Source: a bacterium (GTDB lineage Bacteria; SZUA-79; Acidulodesulfobacterales; Acidulodesulfobacteraceae). Taken from it: a stretch of 64,000 nt of DNA. The notes beneath the pieces were generated by a model. The model ran no database searches. It had not been told where the DNA came from and worked only from the letters and a program-made list of their open reading frames with translations. This document shows positions 17,760-27,522 of the stretch, one piece after another. The position numbers and the translations under genes are program-made. The stretch lies in contig DAHVOJ010000004.1 of the NCBI GenBank assembly GCA_027318865.1, positions 1 to 64,000 on the forward strand. Reading direction: 5' to 3'. The first letter of the stretch is position 1, and every line of letters begins with the position of its first letter.

Positions 17760-19123
17760 CGAAAGATCTATTGGAATTTAAACGGGATAAAGTTTTAGTC
17801 GAAGGACTCTTAAAAGAGTTTAATGCGGTAATAGAAGTTCCGGGCGATAAATCTATATCGCACAGGGCGGTTATGCTTGGAAGTCTGGCAGACGGAAAAT
17901 CTTACGTTTCTAATTTATCTTTATCGAGAGACAACCTTGCGACCGTCGCGGCATTCAGAAAACTCGGCGTCGATATTAAAAAACAAAATTTAAACGGCTC
18001 GCCGAAAGATTTCTTAATCGAAGGCGCCGGTCTTTACGGTTTAAAAGAGCCTGAATCGATTATTAATACGGCTAATTCAGGCACCCTCACGAGGCTCCTT
18101 GCAGGAATACTTGCCGGAAACGATTTTTTCTCCGTCATATCGGGAGATAAATACCTTAATTTTCGCCCCATGCGCCGCATAATCGAGCCTTTGGGTCTTA
18201 TGGGAGCAAAAATCGCAGGGCGCGATAAAAATACTTATCCGCCGCTCGCGATTTTCGGCGGAGGTTTGAAATCCATCTTTTACGAAGTTCCGGTTCCGAG
18301 CGCGCAAGTTAAATCATGTATTATGCTTGCCGCTCTTTTTGCCGAAGGCGGCACCGTTATATACGAAAAAAAAGCCACCAGGGACCATACCGAAAACTTG
18401 CTTAAACTTCAGGGGTATCCCGTAAGAGTAGAGATTCCTTCCGCGGGCGGCAGTCTAATTACCGTTAAAGGCAGAGATGCCGGAGGTTTGAATCCTTTTA
18501 ATATTAAAATACCCGGGGATTTCAGCAGCGCCGCTTTTTTTATAGCCTTCGGCATTTTAAACAAAGGTTCTGAAATTACGATTAAAAACATTTTAGTCAA
18601 CGAAAAAAGGATTGGACTGCTTAAAGTGTTGGAGATGATGGGCGCAGACCTTAATCTGACTATTACGGACACGGTTCCCGAAACGGTCGGAGATATAAAA
18701 GCAAAATATTCCGCTCTTAAAGGAATAACGGTTCCTCCGGAAGCGGTTCCGGATATGATAGACGAATTTCCTATTCTTTCCGTAGTCGCTTCTTTTGCGG
18801 ATGGTAAAACAACAGTTACGGGGGCAAAGGAATTAAGAGTTAAGGAAAGCGACAGAATTAAGGCTATAGTTTATAATCTAAAGGCGATAGGGGTCGATAT
18901 AAAGGAACTGGAAGACGGATTTGAGATAAACGGCGACCCCGATTTAAAAAACGTGGGAAATTTAACGGTTTTAAATTCTTTCGGCGACCACAGGATAGCT
19001 ATGTCTATGATAATCGCGGGCCTTATCCTTAAAAACGCAAAAATAGAAATACGCGGCATAAGATGCATAAATACTTCTTTCCCCGAATTTTTCGATACCG
19101 TTTCCGGATTAATAAACCGATAA
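17756..19123 (+). CDS. aroA: EPSP synthase (3-phosphoshikimate 1-carboxyvinyltransferase)
   Basis: Sixth step of the shikimate pathway. The PGDKSISHRAVMLGSLADG motif near residue 30, NSGTLTRLLAG, and the C-terminal VKESDRIKA and GDHRIAMS motifs are all present. The track starts at TTG 17729. TTG 17756 is preferred because AGAGGCGGGG lies just upstream and the start overlaps the tyrA stop; this gives 455 aa. The residue after the PGDKS strand and the NSGTxxR segment look like the bacterial class II type, but the class cannot be fixed by eye. Confidence 0.95.
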   Translation: MTKDLLEFKRDKVLVEGLLKEFNAVIEVPGDKSISHRAVMLGSLADGKSYVSNLSLSRDNLATVAAFRKLGVDIKKQNLNGSPKDFLIEGAGLYGLKEPESIINTANSGTLTRLLAGILAGNDFFSVISGDKYLNFRPMRRIIEPLGLMGAKIAGRDKNTYPPLAIFGGGLKSIFYEVPVPSAQVKSCIMLAALFAEGGTVIYEKKATRDHTENLLKLQGYPVRVEIPSAGGSLITVKGRDAGGLNPFNIKIPGDFSSAAFFIAFGILNKGSEITIKNILVNEKRIGLLKVLEMMGADLNLTITDTVPETVGDIKAKYSALKGITVPPEAVPDMIDEFPILSVVASFADGKTTVTGAKELRVKESDRIKAIVYNLKAIGVDIKELEDGFEINGDPDLKNVGNLTVLNSFGDHRIAMSMIIAGLILKNAKIEIRGIRCINTSFPEFFDTVSGLINR

Positions 19124-19153
19124 GAATACTTTAATTATAAAAGGAATTTCTAA

Positions 19154-20026
19154 ATGAAAATAATAGTGGCGCCTTCCGCCGGATTTTGTTTCGGCGTTAA
19201 AAGGGCGGTCAATATGGCGTTAGATGCGGCTGAGCAATGCAAGCCGCCGGAAAAATTAAATACGCTCGGTCCTATTATACATAATCCGCAGGTTGTTAAA
19301 TCTTTAGAGGAAAAGGGCGTATTTTCGATAAACGACGTCGATTGCGGCTGTTTCGATACCATTCTAATCCGTTCGCACGGCGTTAAAGCGGAATTAATGG
19401 AAACGCTGAAATCCAAAGGCGTAAAAATAATAGACGCTACCTGCCCGTTTGTCAAAAAAGCCCAGGATTACATAAACTCGGCAGCTTTAAAAGGCTATTT
19501 TATAATAATGGTCGGAGATAAAAATCATCCAGAAGTTCAGAGCGTTATAAGCTTTGCGGGTAAAGACAGGTTTTTGGTTATTAATAACATAGAGGATTTA
19601 AAAAATGTTCCGGCATCGGAAAAACTGGCGATAATTTCGCAGACCACGCAGGACGTAAATTTTTATAAAAGCGTAATAGACGAGGTTAATAAAATAGCAA
19701 AAGAAGAGGTCGTCGTTTTCGAAACTATTTGCGATGCCACTATGGTAAAGCAGGAAGAGTCTAAAATTATAGCTTCGAACGTCGACGTCATGATAGTCGT
19801 AGGAGGCTACAACAGCGCAAATACCAATAAACTGCAGAATATATGCAAAGAAATTCAACCCAATACTTATCATATAGAAACCGAAAACGAAGTTAATCCG
19901 AAGTGGTTTGTAAATGTAAAAAGCGTCGGCATAACGGCGGGGGCATCCACTCCGGACTGGATAATAGAGCGGGTTTTAAAAAAACTCCGCGATATCGACA
20001 AAGCCGGATTAAAAAGATTTGCTTAA
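19154..20026 (+). CDS. ispH: 4-hydroxy-3-methylbut-2-enyl diphosphate reductase
   Basis: Last step of the MEP isoprenoid pathway. An iron-sulfur enzyme of 290 aa with the three cluster cysteines at Cys12 (AGFCFGVKRA), Cys97 (DATCPFVKKA) and Cys193 (ETICDATMVKQ). IRSHGVKAE and the TAGASTPDWIIERV C-terminal motif are also present. It is followed after 56 bases by rpsA, a neighbourhood common in several bacterial phyla, where the two are sometimes even fused. ispD and ispF at 46-47 kb serve the same pathway. Confidence 0.96.
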   Translation: MKIIVAPSAGFCFGVKRAVNMALDAAEQCKPPEKLNTLGPIIHNPQVVKSLEEKGVFSINDVDCGCFDTILIRSHGVKAELMETLKSKGVKIIDATCPFVKKAQDYINSAALKGYFIIMVGDKNHPEVQSVISFAGKDRFLVINNIEDLKNVPASEKLAIISQTTQDVNFYKSVIDEVNKIAKEEVVVFETICDATMVKQEESKIIASNVDVMIVVGGYNSANTNKLQNICKEIQPNTYHIETENEVNPKWFVNVKSVGITAGASTPDWIIERVLKKLRDIDKAGLKRFA

Positions 20027-20082
20027 TTTGTTTAAATGTGTTAGATTAGTTTTTATAAAATTTAGGAGGTAGTAATCAATTT

Positions 20083-21696
20083 ATGGCAAAAAAAAGTTTT
20101 AATCAATTCGAAAGCGGGGAAAATCCTACGGAGTTCGAGATACTGCTCGGGTCTTACGAAAATATGAACAGCAGAGGGCTTATCAGACAGGGCAAAATTT
20201 TAAATATCGACGAAAGCTATGTTTATGTCGATGTCGGAGATAAATCAGACGGTATAATTACCATCGAGGAAATCTCGTCCGGCGGAAATATCGATATTAC
20301 GAGTATTACCATCGGAGATTCGATAGAAGTTTTTGTAGGAAGCTATGACGACAAACTCGGATATTTAATATGTTCCAGAGAAAAAGCAAAAAACGTTTAT
20401 GCGCTTGACGATATAGAAAAAGTTTGCAGCGACAACGAAACAATAAAAGGCGTTGTAGCCGCAAAGACCAAAGGCGGACTTATAATAGATTTGAACGGAG
20501 TAACGGCATTTCTCCCCGGTTCCCAGATTGACGTTAAGCTTACCCGGGATTTCGATGCTTTCTTAGGGAAGACTTTAGATTTGAAAGTTATCAGCGTAGA
20601 TAAGAAAAATTGCAACGTTATAGTATCCAGAAGAAAAGTTATAGAGGATGAAATAAAGAAATTAAAAGAAAACGTTTTAACGGATATAAAAGAAGGCGAC
20701 GTGCTCGAAGGCATAGTAAAAAATATTACCGATTACGGCGTTTTTGTAGATCTCGGCGGTATGGACGGTCTTATTTATATTACGGATATATCATGGAAAA
20801 GAATATCTCATCCGTCGGGAATTTTAAATCTCGGACAAAAAATTAACGTAAAGGTAATTAAATACGATGAGGAAAAACACAGGGTTTCGCTCGGATATAA
20901 ACAACTTTTCGACGATCCGTGGCAGAATATAGCGGATAGGCATAAGACGGGCGATATTATCGAAGGCGTCATTATAAATATTACCGATTACGGCGCATTC
21001 GTCGAATTGGACGACGACGTAGAAGGGCTTATACATTTATCCGAAATGAGCTGGGAAAAAAAGCAGATCGACCCTAAAACGTTTTTAACCAAGGGGCAGA
21101 GAGTAAAGGCATCTATATTAAGCATAGAGCCGGAGACAAGAAAATTATCCCTCAGCTTAAAAAGGCTTACCGAAAGCCCGTGGAATTTATTGAAAGAAAA
21201 ATATCCGGTAGGCACCGAGACCTACGGTGTAGTTAAAAATATTTATGAATTTGGAGTTTCCGTGGAAATAGAGGAAAATCTCGAGGGTTATATCAAACAG
21301 AACGATTTTTCATGGACAAAAAGAACGAAACACCCAAATGAATTGTTTAAACAGGGAGAAAGGATAAAAGCGGTAGTTTTAAGCATTGACGAAGATAAGC
21401 AGAGGATTTATCTTGGAATAAAACAGCTTACCGAAAGTCCATGGTCGCACATTAAAGAAAAATATTCTACGGGGTCTGTCATAACGGGAACCGTTTCAAA
21501 TATTACGGAGTTTGGAATATTCGTTAAGCTCGAAGAAGGCGTAGAGGGGCTTATCCATAATTCAAAGATTCCGGAAAATTTCATCAAAGCAAATAATATA
21601 TCGGCAGGTTCTAAAATTAATGCAGAGATAATTATGCTGGATGTAAACGAACAAAAAATCGGGTTGTCCCTTATTAACGTCGAACAGGATAAATAA
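20083..21696 (+). CDS. rpsA: 30S ribosomal protein S1
   Basis: A 537-aa protein made of six S1 RNA-binding repeats at roughly residues 32-103, 118-188, 204-274, 289-359, 375-445 and 462-532. The central repeats have the typical G-x-V-x-N-I-T-D-Y-G-x-F-V pattern. It is slightly shorter than the roughly 557-aa S1 of enterobacteria but has the same repeat number. The start codon follows TTTAGGAGG at a somewhat long spacing. It binds mRNA leaders at the ribosome. The sppA gene starts 2 bases after its stop. Confidence 0.95.
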   Translation: MAKKSFNQFESGENPTEFEILLGSYENMNSRGLIRQGKILNIDESYVYVDVGDKSDGIITIEEISSGGNIDITSITIGDSIEVFVGSYDDKLGYLICSREKAKNVYALDDIEKVCSDNETIKGVVAAKTKGGLIIDLNGVTAFLPGSQIDVKLTRDFDAFLGKTLDLKVISVDKKNCNVIVSRRKVIEDEIKKLKENVLTDIKEGDVLEGIVKNITDYGVFVDLGGMDGLIYITDISWKRISHPSGILNLGQKINVKVIKYDEEKHRVSLGYKQLFDDPWQNIADRHKTGDIIEGVIINITDYGAFVELDDDVEGLIHLSEMSWEKKQIDPKTFLTKGQRVKASILSIEPETRKLSLSLKRLTESPWNLLKEKYPVGTETYGVVKNIYEFGVSVEIEENLEGYIKQNDFSWTKRTKHPNELFKQGERIKAVVLSIDEDKQRIYLGIKQLTESPWSHIKEKYSTGSVITGTVSNITEFGIFVKLEEGVEGLIHNSKIPENFIKANNISAGSKINAEIIMLDVNEQKIGLSLINVEQDK

Positions 21697-21698
21697 TT

Positions 21699-22625
21699 AT
21701 GAGTATAAATAAACATCCCTTTCTAAGCGGATTGATCTTTTTAACGGTATTTATCGGGATATTCGCTATTTTTATTTATCTGATACTTTTTAAATTTCAG
21801 GTAAAATCAAATTATAACGTAGTAAGAGGTTCATCCCCTTATGCGGTAGGCGTAATTAATTTAACGGGCGCTATTACAAGTTCATCCGGTTTTATTAGAT
21901 TATTAGACCATTATAAGCGGGATTCAGATGTTAAAGCCGTTATAATCAGGGTAAATTCCCCGGGCGGGGAAGTTGCTCCTTCTCAGGCTATTTATGAACA
22001 GCTTATGAAATTCAGAAAGCGTAAAAAGATAATAGTATCTATGAGTTCGGTAGCCGCATCCGGCGCTTATTACATTTCTTCCGCGGCAGACGAAATAATT
22101 GCGGAACCGGGAACACTCACGGGTTCTATAGGGGTTATAATGGAAATGCCCAATTTTTATAAACTTATGAAAAAGGTGGGAGTTTCGTATAATTATATAG
22201 TCAGCGGACCTTATAAAGATATCGGTACTCCCTTTAAAGCAATGACCCCTATGCAGAGGAAAAAATTGCAGGGCGTAGTAATGAACGTTTACGGACAATT
22301 TGTGTCTGCCGTAGCAAAAGGCAGGAATCTTAAGGTTTCTTATGTAAAGAAATTGGCAAACGGTATGGTTTATTCCGGACAGCAGGCTCTTAAATATCAT
22401 CTTGTCGATAAACTCGGAGATTTTCAGGATGCCGTGAAAGCCGCCGAAAAATTAACGGGAATAAAAGGTAAAGCTACTTTGATATATCCGGTTAAGAAAC
22501 ATTCTAATTTATTTCAGTCTTTTATAAAAAGAGCGGTTAAATCCTTTATCGCTCATATCGGAGGCTCTACTTTTTTTAAAAATCCGGCATTTGTTTCATA
22601 TAACGATATGAAACTGGATTTTTAA
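21699..22625 (+). CDS. sppA: signal peptide peptidase SppA (S49)
   Basis: Membrane-bound serine protease that degrades cleaved signal peptides, 308 aa. A single N-terminal transmembrane helix spans about residues 10-31. The catalytic dyad is visible as Ser121 (SVAASGAYYISSAADE) and Lys173 (SGPYKDIGTPF). VNSPGGEVAPSQ near residue 86 and GTLTGSIGVI near 138 are further family segments. It is the short, single-domain form common outside enterobacteria. It is probably co-transcribed with rpsA. Confidence 0.93.
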   Translation: MSINKHPFLSGLIFLTVFIGIFAIFIYLILFKFQVKSNYNVVRGSSPYAVGVINLTGAITSSSGFIRLLDHYKRDSDVKAVIIRVNSPGGEVAPSQAIYEQLMKFRKRKKIIVSMSSVAASGAYYISSAADEIIAEPGTLTGSIGVIMEMPNFYKLMKKVGVSYNYIVSGPYKDIGTPFKAMTPMQRKKLQGVVMNVYGQFVSAVAKGRNLKVSYVKKLANGMVYSGQQALKYHLVDKLGDFQDAVKAAEKLTGIKGKATLIYPVKKHSNLFQSFIKRAVKSFIAHIGGSTFFKNPAFVSYNDMKLDF

Positions 22626-22651
22626 TAGCTATATATTTATGGAAAGCTTTT

Positions 22652-23137
22652 ATGGAAATTATTTATGCTCCGTGGCGCATGGACTATTTAGTCAAAGATA
22701 AATCGAAAGACGAGTGCGTTTTTTGCGCCGATAATAAGTGTTACGAAGACAAATACGTTCTGTTTAAGGGTCTGTATTCTTATGTAAAGCTAAACACCTT
22801 CCCTTATAATTGCGGACATCTGCTGGTTATTCCTTTTGTTCATACAAAAGAGCTTAACGGGCTTTCTTTTGAAGCCGGAGCGGAAATAATGAAGCTTCTG
22901 TCTTTAAGCTGCGATATACTGAAGAAAGTTTACAGATGCGATGCTATAAACGTAGGGTTGAATATAGGAAAAGCTGCGGGGGCGGGTATAGAGCGGCATT
23001 TACATTTTCATATAATACCGAGGTGGGAAGGCGACGTCAGCTTTTATACTGTTTGTTCCGAGCTAAGGGTAGTTTCGGAAATACTCGACGATACCTATAA
23101 TAAGCTTATCGGCGATTTCAAGAGTTTAAAACTCTAA
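22652..23137 (+). CDS. HIT-family nucleotide hydrolase / phosphorylase
   Basis: A 161-aa histidine-triad protein. The triad is His116, His118 and His120 in RHLHFHIIPRW. The N terminus IYAPWRMDYL and CVFC resemble the AP-4-A phosphorylase or FHIT-like branch, acting on diadenosine polyphosphates or nucleoside monophosphate conjugates. The exact substrate is unknown. It starts 27 bases after sppA. Confidence 0.88.
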   Translation: MEIIYAPWRMDYLVKDKSKDECVFCADNKCYEDKYVLFKGLYSYVKLNTFPYNCGHLLVIPFVHTKELNGLSFEAGAEIMKLLSLSCDILKKVYRCDAINVGLNIGKAAGAGIERHLHFHIIPRWEGDVSFYTVCSELRVVSEILDDTYNKLIGDFKSLKL

Positions 23138-23152
23138 CGGAGGTATTTTTAA

Positions 23153-23413
23153 ATGGTTAAAATTATAAATATCTTTCTTTTGGTAGTCTTTGTAGCCGCA
23201 GTTCTTGATTTTACCATACAAAATCATGTGCGGATAAGCATAAAGTTTTTAGAATTTCAATCAATTAAACTCCCTATATCGGTGATAGTTTTCGTTTCCG
23301 TAATAGTAGGCATTCTAATAGGGCTGATATATCATTTTTATTCTGTCTATAGAATAAAAAAAGATTTAAAAACACAGAATGAAAAAATGCGGAACGAAAA
23401 TGAAAAGTTATGA
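23153..23413 (+). CDS. lapA: LapA-domain (DUF1049) inner-membrane protein
   Basis: An 86-aa protein with two hydrophobic helices (about 3-22 and 40-63) and a charged C-terminal coiled tail. The pattern IQNHVRISIKFLEFQSIKLPIS between the helices is typical of the lipopolysaccharide assembly protein A domain. In enterobacteria LapA works with LapB to control LpxC turnover. No lapB is adjacent here, so the role is inferred from family only. The start follows CGGAGG, and the end overlaps the next gene by 4 bases. Confidence 0.78.
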   Translation: MVKIINIFLLVVFVAAVLDFTIQNHVRISIKFLEFQSIKLPISVIVFVSVIVGILIGLIYHFYSVYRIKKDLKTQNEKMRNENEKL

Positions 23414-24825
23414 CCGCCCCGGATTATTTTGGAAAAGATTCGCTCGAACATGCCGTCCGTAAAATTTTTAACTATTACGGATACGGCGTTTCGGCGCTAA
23501 ATTTAATTAAAAATATCGGAATCGTTTCCGAAAAGTCTGGTTTGAAATTATTTCTTATAGGCGGTTTTCCAAGAGACGTCATAATATATATATTGAAGTT
23601 AAAAGCAGAAACTGCCGCAAATTATAAATTTTCCGAGATTTTTAAAAATAACCACGGATTGCTTGATTTAGACATTGCCGTTGAGGGTAACGCGGAAAAA
23701 CTTGCCTGTTTGATTAAAGAGGATAAAAATTTAAAATCCACCCTGAATTCTTTAAAGATACATAAACGCTTCGGAACCGCACTGACTGAATTTTCTGTAA
23801 ACGACAAACCGTTAAAAATAGACTTCGCATCCTTCAGGACGGAGATTTATGCAAAATCGGGAATGCTTCCCGAAGTCGATATGTCCGCGGCAACTCTAAA
23901 AAGCGATATTTTCAGGAGAGATTTCACGATCAATACTCTTGCTTTTTCGATAAATAGCGCTAATTTTTTTGAAATAAAAAATTATTCGTCCGGGATATCC
24001 GATATTTTAAACAAGAAAATAAAAGTCCTTCATAATTTAAGTTTTATAGACGATCCTACCAGAATTTTCAGAGCCGTAAGATTCGAAAAACGGTTGACTT
24101 TCCATATGGACCGCAAGACGTTAAAACTGATAAAAACGGCTATAGAAAAAAAAGTTATGGATAACGTATCCGGTAAAAGGATAACCGCCGAATTATATCT
24201 TCTATTTAAGGAAAACAGCCCCGAGATATATTTTGAAAGACTCGAAAAGCTGAATATTTTAAGTTCTATTTACATAAAATTAAAATTTTTAAAGAAAAAT
24301 AAAATCATATTTAAAAGGATCAGGCGATATTTCAATAACGAAATATGCAAAGATATAGATGTTAAAATATTTTATATTGCCGGGTTTTTTTACGGTTTAA
24401 GCGAATATGAGTTAAGAGAAGCGGCAGAAAGATTAAATTTAGGAAACAAAATCGAAGAAGATATAAAAAAATTTTTTTCGGATATAAATAAAATAAATAG
24501 TTTAAAAATAAATAATACCGGAATATACGATAAACTTAATAAAATAAACTATAAAAGTATTTTATTTTATTTATTCGAAGACGAGGGAAAAGAAAAAGCC
24601 GATTTGAATTTCAGAAAAATTATAGTAAGATATTTAGAAAAAACGGTATCCGCAAAACCATTTTTAAACGGGAACGATATCAAATCTTTAGGCGTTTGCG
24701 AAGGTCCGCTTTGCGGAAAAATATTAAATGAAGTAAAATTATTAAAAATTGCCGGAAAACTTAAATATAAAGAAGATGAGATAGAATACGTCAAGTCGAA
24801 ATATTTAGAATATTTGAAAAAATAA
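23410..24825 (+). CDS. CCA-adding / poly(A) polymerase-family nucleotidyltransferase
   Basis: Class II nucleotidyltransferase, 471 aa. The head domain has LIGGFPRDVI near residue 50 and the metal-binding LDLDIAVEGNAEK near residue 78. RRDFTINTLAFSI and the DDPTRIFRAVRFEKRL motif complete the core, and the C-terminal half is helical and Lys-rich. It should add or repair the CCA end of tRNAs. The tRNAs in this window encode CCA, so a repair role or a specialised A-adding role is plausible. It overlaps lapA by 4 bases (ATGA). Confidence 0.88.
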   Translation: MTAPDYFGKDSLEHAVRKIFNYYGYGVSALNLIKNIGIVSEKSGLKLFLIGGFPRDVIIYILKLKAETAANYKFSEIFKNNHGLLDLDIAVEGNAEKLACLIKEDKNLKSTLNSLKIHKRFGTALTEFSVNDKPLKIDFASFRTEIYAKSGMLPEVDMSAATLKSDIFRRDFTINTLAFSINSANFFEIKNYSSGISDILNKKIKVLHNLSFIDDPTRIFRAVRFEKRLTFHMDRKTLKLIKTAIEKKVMDNVSGKRITAELYLLFKENSPEIYFERLEKLNILSSIYIKLKFLKKNKIIFKRIRRYFNNEICKDIDVKIFYIAGFFYGLSEYELREAAERLNLGNKIEEDIKKFFSDINKINSLKINNTGIYDKLNKINYKSILFYLFEDEGKEKADLNFRKIIVRYLEKTVSAKPFLNGNDIKSLGVCEGPLCGKILNEVKLLKIAGKLKYKEDEIEYVKSKYLEYLKK

Positions 24826-24845
24826 AAATAAAACGGAGGCGCAAA

Positions 24846-26201
24846 ATGCTGGAATTTAACTTTAAAAATATTTTAAGTTCCGTAATAGAAGAAAACGGAC
24901 TGGAAGAATCGGAGATAAAGTCCCTTGAGAGCGAACTTGTTGCCGCTAGAAGAAAACTTAACGAACTGAGGCGCAGCGGAGAGGTCGGATTTTACAATGA
25001 AATATCTAATATCGCAATGGTTGACGAAGTAAAGATTGCCGCCGAAAGATTATTTGCAAAAAATTTCGAAACCTTATACGTATTCGGTATGGGCGGTTCT
25101 TCGCTGGGGGCGATTTTTTTAAAAGAAGCAATGTGCGGCATGGCTGACCATAATAAAAGAAGCAGGGTAAACGTTATTTTTTCGGAAAATATAGATCCTG
25201 TTTATTTAAAAAATAATATAGATTCTATCGATTTTAAAAAGACCTCATTCTGTTTCGTGTCGAAATCGGCAGATACGATAGAGATAGTTTCCCAATTTTT
25301 TATCGTAAAAGAAATTTTAGAAAAAACGGTCGAAAATTATAAAGACAATTTAATTTTTATTACCGATAAAAAAAGCGGTTTTTTAAGGCAGTACGCCGAC
25401 GAAAACGGAATAGCCGTTTTAGACATCGCTAAAAACGTGGGCGGAAGATATTCTATTACGACGGCAGGCACTCTTTTTCCGGCGTATGCAATGGGGCTCG
25501 ACATAGAAAAATTTCTGCGCGGTTCTTTGGCATACAGGGATAATATTCTCAACAAGGGGGTTTTTGAAAACAATCCGGTTTATACCATGGCCGCGGTTAT
25601 ATATCTTTTTTATACGAAAAAAAACCGCAATATATTCGTTCCTTTTGTTTACGGCGATTATCTGAGGGAATTTTCGAGGTGGTTCAGGCAGCTTTTTGCA
25701 GAAAGTCTAGGAAAAGATTTGATTTCGCCGACTCCGGTTCCAGCTGTCGGAGCTACGGACCAGCATTCGCAGCTTCAACTTTATATGCAGGGTCCGCAGG
25801 ATAAATTAATCGGGTTTTTATGCCTGAAAGATTTTGGCTGGGATTTTACCGTCAATTCGACGGGATTTAATGAATTCTATTACCTGAACGGCAAGAAACT
25901 TTCCGATGTTCTAATGAACGAGTTAAAAGGCGTGGAGCTGGCGCTTGCAATAAATAAAAGACCTTCTTTCAGAATTACTTTAGATAAAATAGACGAATTC
26001 AGCATGGGCGAACTTTCTTTTATGTGTATGGAGGCTGTAGCCGTTATAGGAATGTTATTAAAAATTAATCCTTTTGATCAGCCCGGCGTCGAGAAGGGAA
26101 AGAAATTTGCCTACCTGCTTATGGGGAGAAAAGACGATTCGCTTTCTAAGGAGTCGGAAGAATTAAAAAGATTTAATGCGATACCTGATATGCCTTATTA
26201 A
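24846..26201 (+). CDS. pgi: glucose-6-phosphate isomerase
   Basis: Interconverts glucose 6-phosphate and fructose 6-phosphate. At 451 aa it is the short bacterial type. GMGGSSLGAIFLKE near residue 80, the SIS-type phosphate-binding loops and GATDQHSQLQLYMQGP near residue 303 are family signatures. The start follows AACGGAGG. The gene ends immediately before a cluster of GC-rich repeats. Confidence 0.94.
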   Translation: MLEFNFKNILSSVIEENGLEESEIKSLESELVAARRKLNELRRSGEVGFYNEISNIAMVDEVKIAAERLFAKNFETLYVFGMGGSSLGAIFLKEAMCGMADHNKRSRVNVIFSENIDPVYLKNNIDSIDFKKTSFCFVSKSADTIEIVSQFFIVKEILEKTVENYKDNLIFITDKKSGFLRQYADENGIAVLDIAKNVGGRYSITTAGTLFPAYAMGLDIEKFLRGSLAYRDNILNKGVFENNPVYTMAAVIYLFYTKKNRNIFVPFVYGDYLREFSRWFRQLFAESLGKDLISPTPVPAVGATDQHSQLQLYMQGPQDKLIGFLCLKDFGWDFTVNSTGFNEFYYLNGKKLSDVLMNELKGVELALAINKRPSFRITLDKIDEFSMGELSFMCMEAVAVIGMLLKINPFDQPGVEKGKKFAYLLMGRKDDSLSKESEELKRFNAIPDMPY

Positions 26202-26566
26202 TAACCACCCCGTCGGCCTTTGGCCGCCACCCCTCCTCAAAAGGAGGGGAGTTAATGACGGAATAATGGCATAAAAGTTAATAATAGAATAGCACTATAA
26301 AAAGCTCCCCTCCTTTTAAGGAGGGGTGTCAGGCGGAAGGCGTAGCAGGAATTCTGAATAATTATAAAAAGCTCCCCTCCTTTTAAGGAGGGGTGTCAGG
26401 CGGAAGGCGTAGCAGGAGTTCTGAATAATTATAAAAAGCTCCCCTCCTTTTAAGGAGGGGTGTCAGGCGGAGTCAGGCGGAAGGCGTAGCAGGAGTTCTG
26501 AATAATTATAAAAAGCTCCCCTCCTTTTAAGGAGGGGTGTCAGGCGGAGCCTGACGGGGTGGTTAT
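26201..26566 (+). repeat. repeat cluster: inverted ends around a 67-bp tandem array
   Basis: This gap between pgi and miaA has no gene. It is bounded by inverted 14-bp ends (ATAACCACCCCGTC on the left and GACGGGGTGGTTAT on the right). Inside, a unit holding the palindrome CCCCTCCTTTTAAGGAGGGG recurs four times, starting at 26296, 26363, 26430 and 26507. The first three periods are 67, 67 and 77 bases, the last longer by a 10-base internal duplication of GTCAGGCGGA. A fifth, shorter hairpin (CCCCTCCTCAAAAGGAGGGG) lies at about 26230. Related elements occur at 51929 and 60862. Each hairpin could stall or end transcription. Confidence 0.88.
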
Positions 26567-26589
26567 TATTAAGGGCGCTTGGTTAATTT

Positions 26590-27522
26590 ATGCTGAAAAA
26601 AATCATAGTTATAGGCGGCGCTACATGTTCGGGAAAAACGGAATTTTCTATTAAACTGTCCAAACTTTTTCCGGCGGAGATAATAAATTTCGATTCGATG
26701 TGTTTTTACAGATATTTCGACACAGGAACGGCTAAACCGGACGTTCGGGCAAGGAGCGAAGTCAGGCATCACCTTATAGACATAAAAAATCCGGACGAAG
26801 AATATAATGCGGAAATGTTTTCCGAAGATGCCGCAAAATTGATAGACGATATGGTTTCACGCAAAAAGATTCCTCTTTTTACGGGCGGGACTGGACTATA
26901 TATTAAAGCCTTAATTTACGGGCTTTCTCCTATTCCGGAAATAGATAAATCGGTTTACAGGGAACAAGCGATAAGGTTAATAAAGGAAAAAGGGCCGTAT
27001 GTTTTATATGAAAAGATTAAACAAATAGATCCGGAATATGCGGCAAAAATATCAAGTTCCGATACCCAGAGAATCGCGAGGGCTTATGAGGTGTATTGCG
27101 CTACGGGCAATCCCCTGTCTTATTATCTCGACAAAAATCCTTTCGGCAACCCCCTGTATAATTATTTATATTTTAACTTAAATCCTTCAAAAGATTATCT
27201 GAAATCGTGTATAATAGAAAGAACGCGGATAATTATCGAAAAAGGTCTGGTCGATGAAACGAAAAGGGTTCTGGATATGGGATATAAAGCGGATTTGAAA
27301 CCTTTTAAGAGCATAGGCTACAGGGAATCTTTAATGTATTTAAACGGCGAAATAGTTACGAAAAACGATTTGCATGCTAAAATTGTTTCTTCTACGTTGA
27401 AATATGCGAAAAGGCAGGCTACTTTTTTTAAAAAGACGGAAAATATCATACCGGTTGATTTAACGGATTTAGACAAAAAGATTGAGTTTGCATCAAAATA
27501 TATAGAAAGGTTTTTAGAATGA
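26590..27522 (+). CDS. miaA: tRNA dimethylallyltransferase
   Basis: Adds the dimethylallyl group to A37 of tRNAs reading UNN codons. At 310 aa it is normal length. The P-loop GGATCSGKTEFS at residues 8-19, FDSMCFYRYFDTGTAKP near 36 and FTGGTGLYIKAL near 97 define the family. The usual Gln in the DSMQ-type motif is replaced by Cys here. The gene ends 4 bases into hflX (ATGA overlap); miaA-hflX adjacency is widespread, with hfq often between them but absent here. Confidence 0.94.
   Translation: MLKKIIVIGGATCSGKTEFSIKLSKLFPAEIINFDSMCFYRYFDTGTAKPDVRARSEVRHHLIDIKNPDEEYNAEMFSEDAAKLIDDMVSRKKIPLFTGGTGLYIKALIYGLSPIPEIDKSVYREQAIRLIKEKGPYVLYEKIKQIDPEYAAKISSSDTQRIARAYEVYCATGNPLSYYLDKNPFGNPLYNYLYFNLNPSKDYLKSCIIERTRIIIEKGLVDETKRVLDMGYKADLKPFKSIGYRESLMYLNGEIVTKNDLHAKIVSSTLKYAKRQATFFKKTENIIPVDLTDLDKKIEFASKYIERFLE

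Noticed and set aside
26296-26566. Regular repeats that could suggest a CRISPR array
   Set aside because: The units are contiguous 67-bp tandem copies with no unique spacers, there are no cas genes nearby, and the same palindrome recurs singly elsewhere as a dispersed element.
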